A stretch of DNA of 64,000 bases from contig NZ_CP107811.1 of NCBI RefSeq assembly GCF_036346105.1, positions 4,917,501 through 4,981,500 of the forward strand, written 5' to 3'. Positions 33,328-41,723 of the stretch are shown piece after piece. Position 1 is the stretch's first letter, and each line of letters begins with the position of its first letter. Made by a program: the position numbers and the translations under genes. The notes beneath the pieces are model-generated. The model saw only the letters and a program-made list of their open reading frames with translations. It made no database searches and was not told where the DNA came from. This DNA comes from Streptomyces sp. NBC_00539 (GTDB taxonomy: Bacteria > Actinomycetota > Actinomycetes > Streptomycetales > Streptomycetaceae).

Positions 33328-35259
33328 TCAGCGCAGGGCTTCCGCCTTCGTGCCGTCCGTCAGCCTGCCCGAGAGGTCGACCTGGGCGCCCTGCGTCGCC
33401 TTCAGCGCGAGCCGGTTGCCGTTCACGCTCCCGCCGACTCCGCCGCCCGACGCCGTGACGGAGCCGAACTGGGCGCTGCCGGCGGCCAGTACGTACCACT
33501 GGCCCGCCTTCGACTTCCACAGCACGCCCGCCAGCACCCGGGGCTCCCGGGGGCCGCACGCCGGGGAACCCTCCGCCTTGGCCGCCTGGGCCGCGAGCGG
33601 CGCCCCGGGAGCCAGGAACTGGGCCTGCACCCGGTCGGCGGTGCCCTGCCAGGTCTCCGCCCGGCTGCACAGCCAGGTCGCCGTCCCGTCCCCCTCGGGC
33701 AGCGGCTGCTTCGCGTACGTCCAGGCGTTGACGCTGCGGACCCCGTGCGAGCGGACCGACGGCAGCAGGCACGCCGTCCGGGACCACTCGCCCAGCTCGG
33801 CCGGCTCCGTCACGTCCCGCTCGGCGCCCGGCGCACCCGAGGTCAGCCGGGCCGGGGTCAGTTCACCCAGGTCCGTCACCAGCCGGGTCGCGCCGTCGCC
33901 GGTCAGGGCCAGCGCGTTCCAGCTCGTACAGCTGCCCGCCGGGGCGGGGCCGGGTACCGGCGGTGTCATCCCGTCCGGGCCGAGCTTGAGCACCGAGGGG
34001 GATTCGCCCGGCTTGAGCAGGTCCCGCAGCGAGGCGCCGACCACCCAGGGGGCGGTCAGGTAGCGGACGTTGCCGTCGACCCGGCTGAGCACCAGCGCGG
34101 TCGCGGTGTCCGCCGACGCCCCGTCCGTGCGGGCGAAGTCGAGGGCGGCTCCGGCGGTCCCGCTGCGCGGCTCCGCGTACCGGACCACGCGCAGTCCGTC
34201 GTACAGCAGGACCACCACCGCCTGGTCCACGGCCCCCGCGAACAGCAGCTGCGGCGGCCCCATCGGCGGCCCCGACGGGGTGCCCGGGGTGGCCGAGACC
34301 ACCACCGAGCGGCCGGGACGGGCCCACACCGCGAGCGCCCGGCGCAACAGCGCGGCGTCGCCCGCACGGTCGCCCCGGGCCGGCCATGCGGAGAAGTCCG
34401 TTCGGGAGGAGGTGCGCCAGAGCGTCGGCGGGACCCGGACCAGCTGGCCGGGGTCCAGCGCCTGCTCCGCCACGGCGTTCTTCGCGTAGAGCGGGGCGGC
34501 GGGCCCGTCCGAGCCCCAGCCGCCGCCCGGCAGCGCCAGCAGTGCCCCGCACACCGCGAGGGCGGCCGCGGCGGCGATCCCGGCCCGCGTGAACCGGCGG
34601 CGCCGCAACAGGTCGGTGGGCCGGGCCTGGAGCACGCACGGGTCGAACTCCGGCGAGGCGAAGAGGGCGTCGTGTGCCGGGTCACCGGACTCCGCGACCG
34701 CCCCCGTGGGGTTGGCCACCCCGGCGTCCGCCAGCACCCTCAGGACGTCCGGCTCCGCCAGCCCCTCCAGCGCCCGCAGCACGCAGGCCGCGCGCCCGGG
34801 GCCGCTGAGGGTGGTCAGCCACTGGTCCAGCGCCAGCTCCTCGGCCCCGCCCGAACGCGGGAACAGCCGCAGCCCCCACACCTGGGGGAGCACCCGGGGC
34901 AGCTGCCCGCGCAGCGGGAGCGCCCGGAAGGTGAACGGGACGCCCGCCTCCAGGGCGGAGCGCAACACGCGCAGCCGCACGTACGGGTACCCCGACTCGG
35001 CGCCCTCCAGCCCGCCCCGCTGCGCGGGGACCCCGCCGCGCACGGCGGAGGCGTCGCTGCCGCGCCGGCCGCGCGGCAGCCCGCGCTGGGTCAGCGAGTG
35101 GGCGGTGAGCACCCGCCGGTTGCGCCCGAGCGAGGGCGGCAGCACCAGGTAGGCGAGCCGCACCAGCCGGGGGTAGTGCTCGACGATGGCGGCCTCGGCC
35201 TGCTCCAGGCCGGGCGTCAGGGGAGGCTGGGGGCGGGTGGCGGTATCCGGCGCAGTCAC
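33328..35259 (-). CDS. Membrane-anchored protein with ECF-sigma-like N-terminus
   Basis: 643 aa, not a family I can name. The N-terminal 200 residues resemble an ECF sigma factor: AAIVEHYPRLVRLAYLVLPP like region 2 and LTTLSGPGRAACVLRALEGL then AEPDVLRVLADAGV like region 4, although the intervening Asp-rich core is poorly kept. A single membrane helix follows at about 228-246 (FTRAGIAAAAALAVCGALLALP). The remaining 390 residues are probably outside the membrane and contain repeated beta-rich segments with four Cys. It could be a membrane-tethered, degenerate or signal-sensing sigma factor. Followed on the same strand, 78 bp on, by the PF10118 operon. High GC but good codon bias. Confidence 0.75.
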   Translation of the reverse strand: MTAPDTATRPQPPLTPGLEQAEAAIVEHYPRLVRLAYLVLPPSLGRNRRVLTAHSLTQRGLPRGRRGSDASAVRGGVPAQRGGLEGAESGYPYVRLRVLRSALEAGVPFTFRALPLRGQLPRVLPQVWGLRLFPRSGGAEELALDQWLTTLSGPGRAACVLRALEGLAEPDVLRVLADAGVANPTGAVAESGDPAHDALFASPEFDPCVLQARPTDLLRRRRFTRAGIAAAAALAVCGALLALPGGGWGSDGPAAPLYAKNAVAEQALDPGQLVRVPPTLWRTSSRTDFSAWPARGDRAGDAALLRRALAVWARPGRSVVVSATPGTPSGPPMGPPQLLFAGAVDQAVVVLLYDGLRVVRYAEPRSGTAGAALDFARTDGASADTATALVLSRVDGNVRYLTAPWVVGASLRDLLKPGESPSVLKLGPDGMTPPVPGPAPAGSCTSWNALALTGDGATRLVTDLGELTPARLTSGAPGAERDVTEPAELGEWSRTACLLPSVRSHGVRSVNAWTYAKQPLPEGDGTATWLCSRAETWQGTADRVQAQFLAPGAPLAAQAAKAEGSPACGPREPRVLAGVLWKSKAGQWYVLAAGSAQFGSVTASGGGVGGSVNGNRLALKATQGAQVDLSGRLTDGTKAEALR

Positions 35260-35405
35260 GTTCAGCAGAACGAGCGAATCGTCGGATGGTCACCCGCTTC
35301 CGGCACGCCCGTTCGGGCGATTCCGTGCGGCGGCCGGGTGACCGGGTGGCCGGTGGCCCGGCGGCTGCGCGCCCTCGGGCGTGGGGCGGTGGGTCGGTGG
35401 GGCGG

Positions 35406-36206
35406 TCAGGCGATCAGGCGGGCCCGCAGCGCGTCCACGGTCCCGTCGGGAACGCCGAGGCCCTCCCGTACGTACTTCTCCATGGAGCCGTAGCGGGCGG
35501 CGACCTCCTCCAGCGCCGTCTCCAGGTACGAGGGGAACACCCCGATCAGCGCCAGCGCGATCTCCGGGTCGCCGCCGGCCGCCGTGAAGCCCTCGATCAT
35601 CGGCGCGAACGCCCGCTTGACCGCCGGGTTCACCGACAGGTACTCGTCCATCAGGGTGTCGTCGTCCGCGCCGAGCAGCGACAGGATGACCGTCGCGCCC
35701 CACCCCGTACGGTCCTTGCCGGCCGTGCAGTGGAACAGCAGCGGCCCCGCCTGCGGATCGGCCGCCTCGGTGAGCAGCAACCGGTAGGCGCTCTGCGCGG
35801 AGGCCGAGCTCACGAAGGACCGGTAGACCTCCCCGAAGATGACCTGCGCCTTGCCGCCGCCCAGGTGTTCCTCGGCCACCACGGGGTCCGCCATCAGGTC
35901 CTTGAGCTGCGCGGCCGGGGGCATCTTCCCTATCCCGGCGTGCATCTTGTCCGCCAGTACGTCACTGACCAGCAGCCGCGCGCCCGTCGGCAGCCGGTCC
36001 GGGTGGTCGCCGCGCTCGGCGTCGCTGCGGAAGTCGATGACGGTACGGATCCCCAGCGCGGCCACCGTCGGATCGGCGTCCAGGTCGAGCCGGTCGAGCG
36101 CGCCGGAGCGCAGGACCAGCCCCGGGCGGACGGTGCGGCCGCCCGTGAGCGGGGTACCGCCGAGGTCGCGGAGGTTCGCGACGGTGGTGGACGGGGTGGC
36201 GGTCAT
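35406..36206 (-). CDS. Tyrosine-protein phosphatase (Y_phosphatase3 family)
   Basis: 266 aa. The P-loop HCTAGKDRTG gives the CX5R catalytic signature (Cys nucleophile, Arg for phosphate), and the N-terminal NLRDLGG and VIDFRSDAER motifs are typical of bacterial tyrosine/serine phosphatases of the MptpB type. The ATG at 36206 is chosen because homology begins right after it (NLRDLGGTPL). No signal peptide; probably cytoplasmic, dephosphorylating proteins or phosphoinositides. It lies 70 bp behind the rhomboid-like gene on the same strand. Confidence 0.92.
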   Translation of the reverse strand: MTATPSTTVANLRDLGGTPLTGGRTVRPGLVLRSGALDRLDLDADPTVAALGIRTVIDFRSDAERGDHPDRLPTGARLLVSDVLADKMHAGIGKMPPAAQLKDLMADPVVAEEHLGGGKAQVIFGEVYRSFVSSASAQSAYRLLLTEAADPQAGPLLFHCTAGKDRTGWGATVILSLLGADDDTLMDEYLSVNPAVKRAFAPMIEGFTAAGGDPEIALALIGVFPSYLETALEEVAARYGSMEKYVREGLGVPDGTVDALRARLIA

Positions 36207-36276
36207 CGGGTGGCTCCAGTCTCCGGCGGCGGGGAGGAGAAGGCGGGGGAATCGGGACGGGGGTCGGTTGCGCGTG

Positions 36277-37005
36277 TCATACGGGGCGTCCGAGACCGAT
36301 TTTCTGATGATTCGTTCCGGAAAGACAATCGACGGCCAACGCGAGGCCGATGCCGAGCCCGAGCGCGACCAGGTGCCCGGCGTCGGTGAAGGTGCGCCCG
36401 CGCCTGACCACCGGTCGCGCGGCGAGGGCCAGCAGCCCCACCCGCGCGGCGACCCGTGGCCGCCCGCGCGGCAGTGCCGAGGTGAGGGCGCCGAGCACGG
36501 CGCCCAACCCGTAGCTGGTGCCGACGTCCCGGGCGCGCCGGGTCTCCCGGTCCGCCCTGCCCCGCAGCGCCCCGTAAACGAGCAGGGACGCCGCCGCGTG
36601 CCCGAACAGGAAGACGGCGGCCGTCCACCAGGCGCCGTACGCGTACTCGGCGTACCCGAGCACCGCGACCAGCAGCAGCGCGTAGGGCAGCGGCATGGGC
36701 TCCTCGACGGTGAGGGCACTGCTCAGCAGGGTCTCCCAGCGGCCCGCGTCCAGGTTGTCGACGTTCGTGGAGCAGCGGCGCAGCAGCCGGTCCCGCCTGT
36801 CGGTGCCCATCCGCTCCAGCGCGAGGGCGCCGAGCTGCACCCCCGCGGTGTACACGACGCCGAGCGGCACGGGCCACGCGGACGGCGGTTGCGGCGACGG
36901 CGACGGCAACGGAAACGGCAACGGCGAAGGTGACCTCGACCACGGCGGCTGTTCCACCTGTCCATGATCGGATACGACCTCCTCGCGGAGGGCGGCGGGG
37001 TCCAT
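36277..37005 (-). CDS. Rhomboid-like integral membrane protein
   Basis: Up to 242 aa. Several membrane helices (VPLGVVYTAGVQLGALAL, PLPYALLLVAVLGYAEYAYG, AAVFLFGHAAASLLVYGAL, FTDAGHLVALGLGIGLALA). The pattern, with His in a helix near the C-terminus (DAGHLVALG), resembles proteins annotated rhomboid-like in Streptomyces, but a clear GxSx serine-protease motif is missing, so catalytic activity is doubtful. The first 45 residues are a Pro/Ser/Phe low-complexity run encoded by hexanucleotide repeats (36891-36933), so the real start may be later. Divergent from the Met/His-rich membrane protein with a 17-bp gap. Confidence 0.7.
   Translation of the reverse strand: MDPAALREEVVSDHGQVEQPPWSRSPSPLPFPLPSPSPQPPSAWPVPLGVVYTAGVQLGALALERMGTDRRDRLLRRCSTNVDNLDAGRWETLLSSALTVEEPMPLPYALLLVAVLGYAEYAYGAWWTAAVFLFGHAAASLLVYGALRGRADRETRRARDVGTSYGLGAVLGALTSALPRGRPRVAARVGLLALAARPVVRRGRTFTDAGHLVALGLGIGLALAVDCLSGTNHQKIGLGRPV
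36891..36933. repeat. Imperfect hexanucleotide repeat
   Basis: Successive GGCGAC, GGCAAC and GGAAAC units on the plus strand. On the minus strand they encode an alternating Pro/Ser/Leu/Phe stretch at the N-terminus of the rhomboid-like protein. Confidence 0.8.
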
Positions 37006-37022
37006 GGGAGCATGATCCGGAC

Positions 37023-37796
37023 ATGTCTGACTCCCGTGCGCCGGTGCGCGCCCTGCGGGCCGCGATGTTCGCGGCGGTGTGCGTCGCTCTGGCCGCCCTG
37101 GGGCATTCGTACATGTCCGGGAGGGATGTTCCCGTCACGGGGCTCCTGGGGTCCTTCGGCGCGATCGGCGTCCTCGCCCGGCTCGCCGCCGGGCGGCGGC
37201 GGGGCCCGTTCGCGATCACCGCCGCACTGCTCGGCGCGCAGGGCGCGCTGCACCTGGCCTTCACCGCGAGCCAGGCGGGCGGCCCGGACTCCACCCCGGC
37301 CGCGATGCCCGCGCACCGCCACGCGGCGGGCATGGACCACATGCCCGGCATGGACCACATGTCCGGCGTGCACCACATGCCGGGCATGGACATGAGCGCC
37401 ATGGGCGCCGACGCCACCGGCCTGACCGGGATGCCCGGCCTGACGGCGATGCCCGGCATGGACGGGCACGGCCACGGCGGCCTCGGCATGATCGCCGCCC
37501 ACGTCCTGGCAGGGGTGTTCTGCGCGGCCTGGCTGGCCTGGGGCGAGGCGGCCGTCTTCCGGCTCGCCGCAGCCCTCGGAGCCACCGCGCTCGTGGCGGC
37601 CCGGCCGCTGGCCCGCGCGCTCGTACTGCTGCGGACCCGGGTGGTGCCCGTACCGGCGCCGCCCGCCCACCGGGCCCCGTACGAACGGCCGCGCCGACTG
37701 CGAGGTGCCGTACCCGCCCACACCGTGGTCCGGCGCGGGCCCCCCGTCCGGCAGGACACCCGAGCCACGGCCCCCGGCCTGCCCGCCACCGCCTGA
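37023..37796 (+). CDS. Met/His-rich integral membrane protein, possible copper handling
   Basis: 257 aa. Four or so membrane helices: residues about 9-28, 37-58, 62-80 and, after a loop, about 155-205. The loop (about residues 95-150) is packed with Met, His and Asp (MDHMPGMDHMSG at 104-115 and further HHMPGMDM), the kind of ligand set used for Cu(I)/Cu(II). The Arg/Pro-rich tail is probably cytoplasmic. The PepSY gene follows in the same direction after 63 bp, a pairing that suggests a joint role in metal homeostasis at the membrane. No formal family is recognised. GGGAG lies 12 bp before the ATG. Confidence 0.82.
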   Translation: MSDSRAPVRALRAAMFAAVCVALAALGHSYMSGRDVPVTGLLGSFGAIGVLARLAAGRRRGPFAITAALLGAQGALHLAFTASQAGGPDSTPAAMPAHRHAAGMDHMPGMDHMSGVHHMPGMDMSAMGADATGLTGMPGLTAMPGMDGHGHGGLGMIAAHVLAGVFCAAWLAWGEAAVFRLAAALGATALVAARPLARALVLLRTRVVPVPAPPAHRAPYERPRRLRGAVPAHTVVRRGPPVRQDTRATAPGLPATA

Positions 37797-37859
37797 ACGA
37801 AGCGCGCGGCGGGGCCAGGGGCCGGTCACCCATGTCTTCGCCGACTTCCAAGGACACCC

Positions 37860-39347
37860 ATGTCTCTTGACGCGCTCCACGCCGACCCCTCGCGGGCGGC
37901 CGAAGCACCTTCCGACCCGCCCGCCGGCGCACCGGCGGCCCGCACCCCGGGAGCCTGGGCCGCGCTGCGGCCGTTGCTGCTGCGGATGCACTTCTACGCC
38001 GGACTGCTCATAGCCCCGCTGCTGTTCGTCGCGGCCGCGACCGGGCTGCTGTACGCAGGCTCCTGGCAGGCTGAGAAGATCCTCTACTCCGACGAGCTGA
38101 CCGTCGCCCGCGTCGGCGACCACACCCTGCCGCTGGGCGACCAGGTCGAGGCGGCCAAGTCAGCCGCGCCGCAGGGCGAGGTCGTGGCCGTGTGGCCCGC
38201 GCCCGACGCCGGGTCGACCACCCGGGTGATCATGGAGAAGCCGGGCCTCGCGGAGGGCGAGAACCTGACCGTCTTCGTCGACCCCTACACGGCGGACGTA
38301 CGCGGCAAGCTCACCACCGCCGGCGACGCGCTGCCGCTGCGCGCCTGGCTGAGCGGGCTCCACGCCGACCTGCGGCTCGGCGCGTTCGGCCGCAACTACA
38401 GCGAACTGGCCGCCAGCTGGCTGTGGGTGGTCGCGCTGGGCGGGCTCGCCCTGTGGGCCGGCCGCCGCCGCAGCCGCAGGGCCCTTCTCGTCCTGCCCGA
38501 CCGCGCCGCGACCGGCCGCCGCCGGACCCTGTCCTGGCACGGGGCGGTCGGCCTGTGGGCCGCCGCTGGACTCGTCGCCCTCTCCGCCACCGGCCTGACC
38601 TGGTCGAAGTACGCCGGTGAGAACATCGGGCAGCTCCAGGACGGCCTCGGCGGCGCCACCCCGACCGTATCCGCCGCCCTGCCCGGCGGCGCCGGCGCGA
38701 ACGGCGGGGACGAGCACGCGGGCCACCTCCTCCCGACCCCGTCCGGGGGGACCCCCATGACCGAGGGCATGGAGATGCCCCCGCCGCCGCCCACGGTGGA
38801 CGTCGGCATCGACCGGGTCGTGGCCTCGGCCCGGGCCGCCGGCGTCACCGAGTCGCTGCGCGTGACGCTGCCCGTCAAGGGCAAGGGCTACGTCGTCAAG
38901 GAGGCGGACAAGCAGGTGCCCGTGCACCTTGACTCCGTCGCCGTCGACCCGGCCGACGGCCGGGTCATCGACGAACTGCGCTTCGCCGACTACCCGTTGC
39001 TCGCCCAGCTGACCCGCTTCGGCATCGACCTGCACATGGGCCTGACCTTCGGGGCCGTCAACCAGCTGGCGCTGGCGGCGCTGGCCGTGGCGCTGATGTT
39101 CCTCGTGTTCTGGGGCTACCGGATGTGGTGGCTGCGCCGGCCCACCAGGCAACGCGCGTTCTCCGTGGGCCGCGCCCACCCGCGCGGGGCGTGGCGCAAG
39201 CTGCCCGTGACGCTGCTGCTGCCGCTCGCCGCGGTGACGGCGGTGGTGGGCTGGTTCGTGCCGATGCTGGGCCTGAGCCTGTGCGGGTTCCTGGCGGTCG
39301 ACGTCCTGCTCGGCTTCGTCGCCCGCCGTCGGGCGGCGGCCCGGTAG
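37860..39347 (+). CDS. PepSY-associated transmembrane protein
   Basis: 495 aa. Features of the PepSY_TM family: a first helix with RMHFYAGLLIAPLLFVAAATGLLY, a PepSY-like extracytoplasmic domain (about 75-155), a second helix pair around WLWVVALGGLALWAG and SWHGAVGLWAAAGLVALSATGLTW, a His/Met-containing insertion (EHAGHLLPTP, PMTEGMEMPPPP), and four C-terminal helices. Related proteins (PiuB type) are linked to iron or copper reduction and uptake. Likely co-transcribed with the Met/His-rich protein just upstream. A terminator follows at 39353-39396. Confidence 0.92.
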   Translation: MSLDALHADPSRAAEAPSDPPAGAPAARTPGAWAALRPLLLRMHFYAGLLIAPLLFVAAATGLLYAGSWQAEKILYSDELTVARVGDHTLPLGDQVEAAKSAAPQGEVVAVWPAPDAGSTTRVIMEKPGLAEGENLTVFVDPYTADVRGKLTTAGDALPLRAWLSGLHADLRLGAFGRNYSELAASWLWVVALGGLALWAGRRRSRRALLVLPDRAATGRRRTLSWHGAVGLWAAAGLVALSATGLTWSKYAGENIGQLQDGLGGATPTVSAALPGGAGANGGDEHAGHLLPTPSGGTPMTEGMEMPPPPPTVDVGIDRVVASARAAGVTESLRVTLPVKGKGYVVKEADKQVPVHLDSVAVDPADGRVIDELRFADYPLLAQLTRFGIDLHMGLTFGAVNQLALAALAVALMFLVFWGYRMWWLRRPTRQRAFSVGRAHPRGAWRKLPVTLLLPLAAVTAVVGWFVPMLGLSLCGFLAVDVLLGFVARRRAAAR

Positions 39348-39352
39348 TCCGC

Positions 39353-39396
39353 GGGGCGGGCCCGGACGCGCCTCCTCGCGCGCACGGGCCCGCCCC
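39353..39396. terminator. Bidirectional terminator, PepSY / GlnRII-like
   Basis: 12-bp perfect stem (39353-39364 with 39385-39396) with a 20-base loop that can itself pair (GCG/CGC). It lies between convergent genes. Confidence 0.65.
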
Positions 39397-39419
39397 TGCC
39401 GGCCGGCCGGCCCGCCGGT

Positions 39420-40016
39420 TCAGGGGGAGTACTTGTAGCCCACCCGGCGGACCGTCTGGATCGCGTCGCGGTGGGCGGTGCCCAGCTTGCGGCGCAGGCG
39501 GGCGATGTGGACGTCGACCGTCCGGCCGTCGCCGACGTGGCCGTAGCCCCACACCGTGGTGACCAACTGGTCCCGGCTGTGCACCCGGTGCGGGTGCGCC
39601 ACCAGGTGGGCCAGCAGCTCGAACTCCAGGTACGTGAGGTCCAGTACCCGGCCGTCGACCTCGGCGGTGCGCTGCGCCGAGTCGATCCGTACGAGGGCGT
39701 CGCCGGTGACGTCCCCCGTCGCGGGGGCGGTCTTCCCCGGAGCGGGAACGGAATGCGGTGCGAAGGCGACGGGCGGCTGCTGGTCGGCCGGTACGAGGAC
39801 CAGGTAGCCGACCATCGGCGGGTGTCCGGGCAGCGCCGGCAGCGTGTGCTGGGGCGCGGGCAGCCAGGTGGCGCCGGGCGGGAGCAGGTCCGCCACCCGG
39901 GCCACCTCGTCCCGGTCCACGGCGCGCAGCCGGTGGCGCGGACTGGGCGGACGGGTCAGGGAGGCGGCGGAGGTCGCAGCGGAGGCGGCAGAAGTGACGG
40001 AGCGGGTGTTCGCCAT
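39420..40016 (-). CDS. glnRII: OmpR-type winged-helix regulator, GlnRII-like
   Basis: 198 aa. The C-terminal 95 residues are a winged-helix DNA-binding domain (LTYLEFELLAHLVAHPHRVHSRDQL, then VDVHIARLRRKLG and the closing VRRVGYKYSP). The N-terminal half is short, with no conserved phospho-acceptor Asp set, so this is not a standard response regulator. Its position behind glnII matches S. coelicolor glnRII (SCO2213), a GlnR-like protein reported to bind glnA/glnII promoters; I assign the name by context and from memory. It is followed by a bidirectional terminator. Probable role: nitrogen-responsive control. Confidence 0.75.
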   Translation of the reverse strand: MANTRSVTSAASAATSAASLTRPPSPRHRLRAVDRDEVARVADLLPPGATWLPAPQHTLPALPGHPPMVGYLVLVPADQQPPVAFAPHSVPAPGKTAPATGDVTGDALVRIDSAQRTAEVDGRVLDLTYLEFELLAHLVAHPHRVHSRDQLVTTVWGYGHVGDGRTVDVHIARLRRKLGTAHRDAIQTVRRVGYKYSP

Positions 40017-40510
40017 GAGTGGTCAGCTCTTTCACGCGGAGTGGTCGGCAGGAGACGTACGTACGTGGTCGTCCGTCGTCGTTGTCGTACCGCGCAGACC
40101 GAAGGCCTCGGGGAGGTCCGGTGGTGGGGTCCCGGAGGCTTTAGAGGGCCGGCGCGTTCTCCGCGCGGCAACACACCCGATCGAAGTCGTGGTCCTGACG
40201 GGACGGCCAGAACGGCTCCAGGTCGCTGCGACCTGACGGGGTGTGCGGGTGGCTGGCCATGGGCGTCATTCAAGCAGATGTACGGGGCCCGGGGCAGAGC
40301 GCGTCTCACTTCGTGGAGCGGTATCTCATATTCCGCCACCGTGCCCTGCCGAGATCCCAACAAACCCGACAAACCTCCGGGCGCCGGATCCGGTCGAGCG
40401 GCCTGTTTCCCGTACTCCGTACCGGATGCTGGGCGGATTCGTCCCGGCCACTGACGACGGCGCCCGCCGGACCGGGTGCGGTCGGCGGGCGCTGCGGCGT
40501 TCGGGGCCGG
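40017..40510. other. Intergenic region, glnII / glnRII-like
   Basis: 494 bp. It holds the glnII terminator (40460-40492) and presumably the promoter of the regulator. A perfect inverted repeat, CAGGTCG-CTG-CGACCTG (40219-40235), about 200 bp before the regulator start, could be an operator or leader hairpin. No convincing gene is seen; an open frame reading through on the minus strand ends in a Pro/Arg-rich tail unlike a real protein. Confidence 0.5.
40460..40492 (-). terminator. glnII terminator
   Basis: Stem of 10 bp (40460-40469 with 40483-40492), extended by inner pairing with one bulge, 18 bp after the glnII stop. Confidence 0.7.
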
Positions 40511-41530
40511 TCAGACCAGGCCGTCCTTCTCCAGCCCGGTGCAGCAGGTGTCGGTGATCAGGCGGGTCACCACGTACGGGTCCACGTTCGCGTTCGGGCG
40601 GCGGTCCTCGATGTACCCCTTGCCGTCCCTCTCCACCTGCCACGGGATGCGGACCGACGCGCCGCGGTCGGAGACCCCGTAGCTGAACTCGTTCCAGGGG
40701 GCGGTCTCGTGCAGACCCGTCAGGCGCTCGTCGATCCCGGCGCCGTAGTTCTTCACGTGGTCCATCGGCTTCGACCCCTCGCCGAGGGCCTCGCACGCCG
40801 AGATGATCGCGCGGTAGTCCTCGCGCATGGCCTTCGTGGAGAAGTTGGTGTGCGCGCCCGCACCGTTCCAGTCGCCCTTGACCGGCTTCGGGTTCAGCGT
40901 CGCGGAGACGTTGAACTCCTCGGCCGTGCGGTACAGCAGCCAGCGGGCGATCCACAGCTGGTCGGAGACCTCCAGCGGGCCGACCGGGCCGACCTGGAAC
41001 TCCCACTGGCCCGGCATGACCTCGGCGTTGATGCCGGAGATGCTCAGACCCGCCGCCAGGCAGTGGTCCAGGTGCTTCTCGACGATCTCGCGCCCGAAGA
41101 TCTCGTCCGAGCCGACGCCGCAGTAGTAGCCGCCCTGGGCGGCCGGGAAGCCGTTGACCGGGAAGCCGAGCGGGCGGGTGCCGTCGAAGAAGGTGTATTC
41201 CTGCTCGATGCCGAAGATCGGCTCCTGCCCGGCGAACCGCTCCGCGACCGGGCGCAGCAGGGCGCGGGTGTTCGACTCGTGCGGGGTCATGTCGATGTTC
41301 AGGACCTCGCACAGGACGAGGACGCCGGTCCCGCCGCGGATCGGGTCCGGGCAGGAGAAGACCGGCTGCAGCACGCGGTCGGAGGCGTGCCCTTCGGCCT
41401 GGTTGGTGCTCGAACCGTCGAAGCCCCAGACCGGCAGCGCCTCCCCGTCGGCGAGGATCCTCGTCTTGGAGCGCAGCTTCGCCGTCGGCTCGGTGCCGTC
41501 GATCCAGATGTACTCAGCCTTGTAGCTCAC
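40511..41530 (-). CDS. glnII: Type II glutamine synthetase (eukaryote-like GSII)
   Basis: 339 aa, the usual length for GSII. Signatures: WGFDGSSTNQAEG, FGIEQEYTFFD, VGPVGPLEVSDQLW, NGAGAHTNFSTKAMRE and RRPNANVDPYVVTRL. Makes glutamine from glutamate, ammonia and ATP in the cytoplasm. GSII is an octamer/decamer-type enzyme not controlled by GlnE adenylylation. The GTG at 41530 (VSYKAEYIW) is preferred to the ATG at 41539 because GAAGGA is correctly spaced from the GTG. A GlnR box lies about 80 bp upstream, so expression should rise under nitrogen limitation. Confidence 0.97.
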   Translation of the reverse strand: MSYKAEYIWIDGTEPTAKLRSKTRILADGEALPVWGFDGSSTNQAEGHASDRVLQPVFSCPDPIRGGTGVLVLCEVLNIDMTPHESNTRALLRPVAERFAGQEPIFGIEQEYTFFDGTRPLGFPVNGFPAAQGGYYCGVGSDEIFGREIVEKHLDHCLAAGLSISGINAEVMPGQWEFQVGPVGPLEVSDQLWIARWLLYRTAEEFNVSATLNPKPVKGDWNGAGAHTNFSTKAMREDYRAIISACEALGEGSKPMDHVKNYGAGIDERLTGLHETAPWNEFSYGVSDRGASVRIPWQVERDGKGYIEDRRPNANVDPYVVTRLITDTCCTGLEKDGLV

Positions 41531-41608
41531 GGGCCCCATCCTTCGGTACGTCGCTCCGGCGCAGACCCCGTCTGTACCGCCCTGCTCGTCGCAGCGTGCC
41601 CCCCGGCG

Positions 41609-41646
41609 ATTTCTCTTCCGTTGCCCGTGTGTGAACCCCGTGTTAC
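41609..41646 (-). promoter_or_regulatory. GlnR box of glnII
   Basis: On the minus strand: GTAAC, six bases, TTCAC, six bases, GCAAC, six bases, GAAAT. The 5-6-5-6-5-6-5 spacing of the a1-b1-a2-b2 GlnR site is exact; b1 (TTCAC) is the weakest element. It sits between glnII and the divergent Gfo/Idh/MocA gene. Confidence 0.75.
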
Positions 41647-41723
41647 CGAGGTTCACACCGCAGGTGGGGGTGGCTGTGCGGGTCGGGGACGGGACACCCG
41701 TTCGGGTGGGGCAGACTGGTCAG

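Noticed and set aside
39956-40372. 138-aa minus-strand frame upstream of the GlnRII-like gene, starting with a plausible short peptide
   Set aside because: The second half is a Pro/Arg-rich antisense-like run that overlaps the regulator start, and there is no ribosome site. A short leader peptide cannot be excluded but is not supported.
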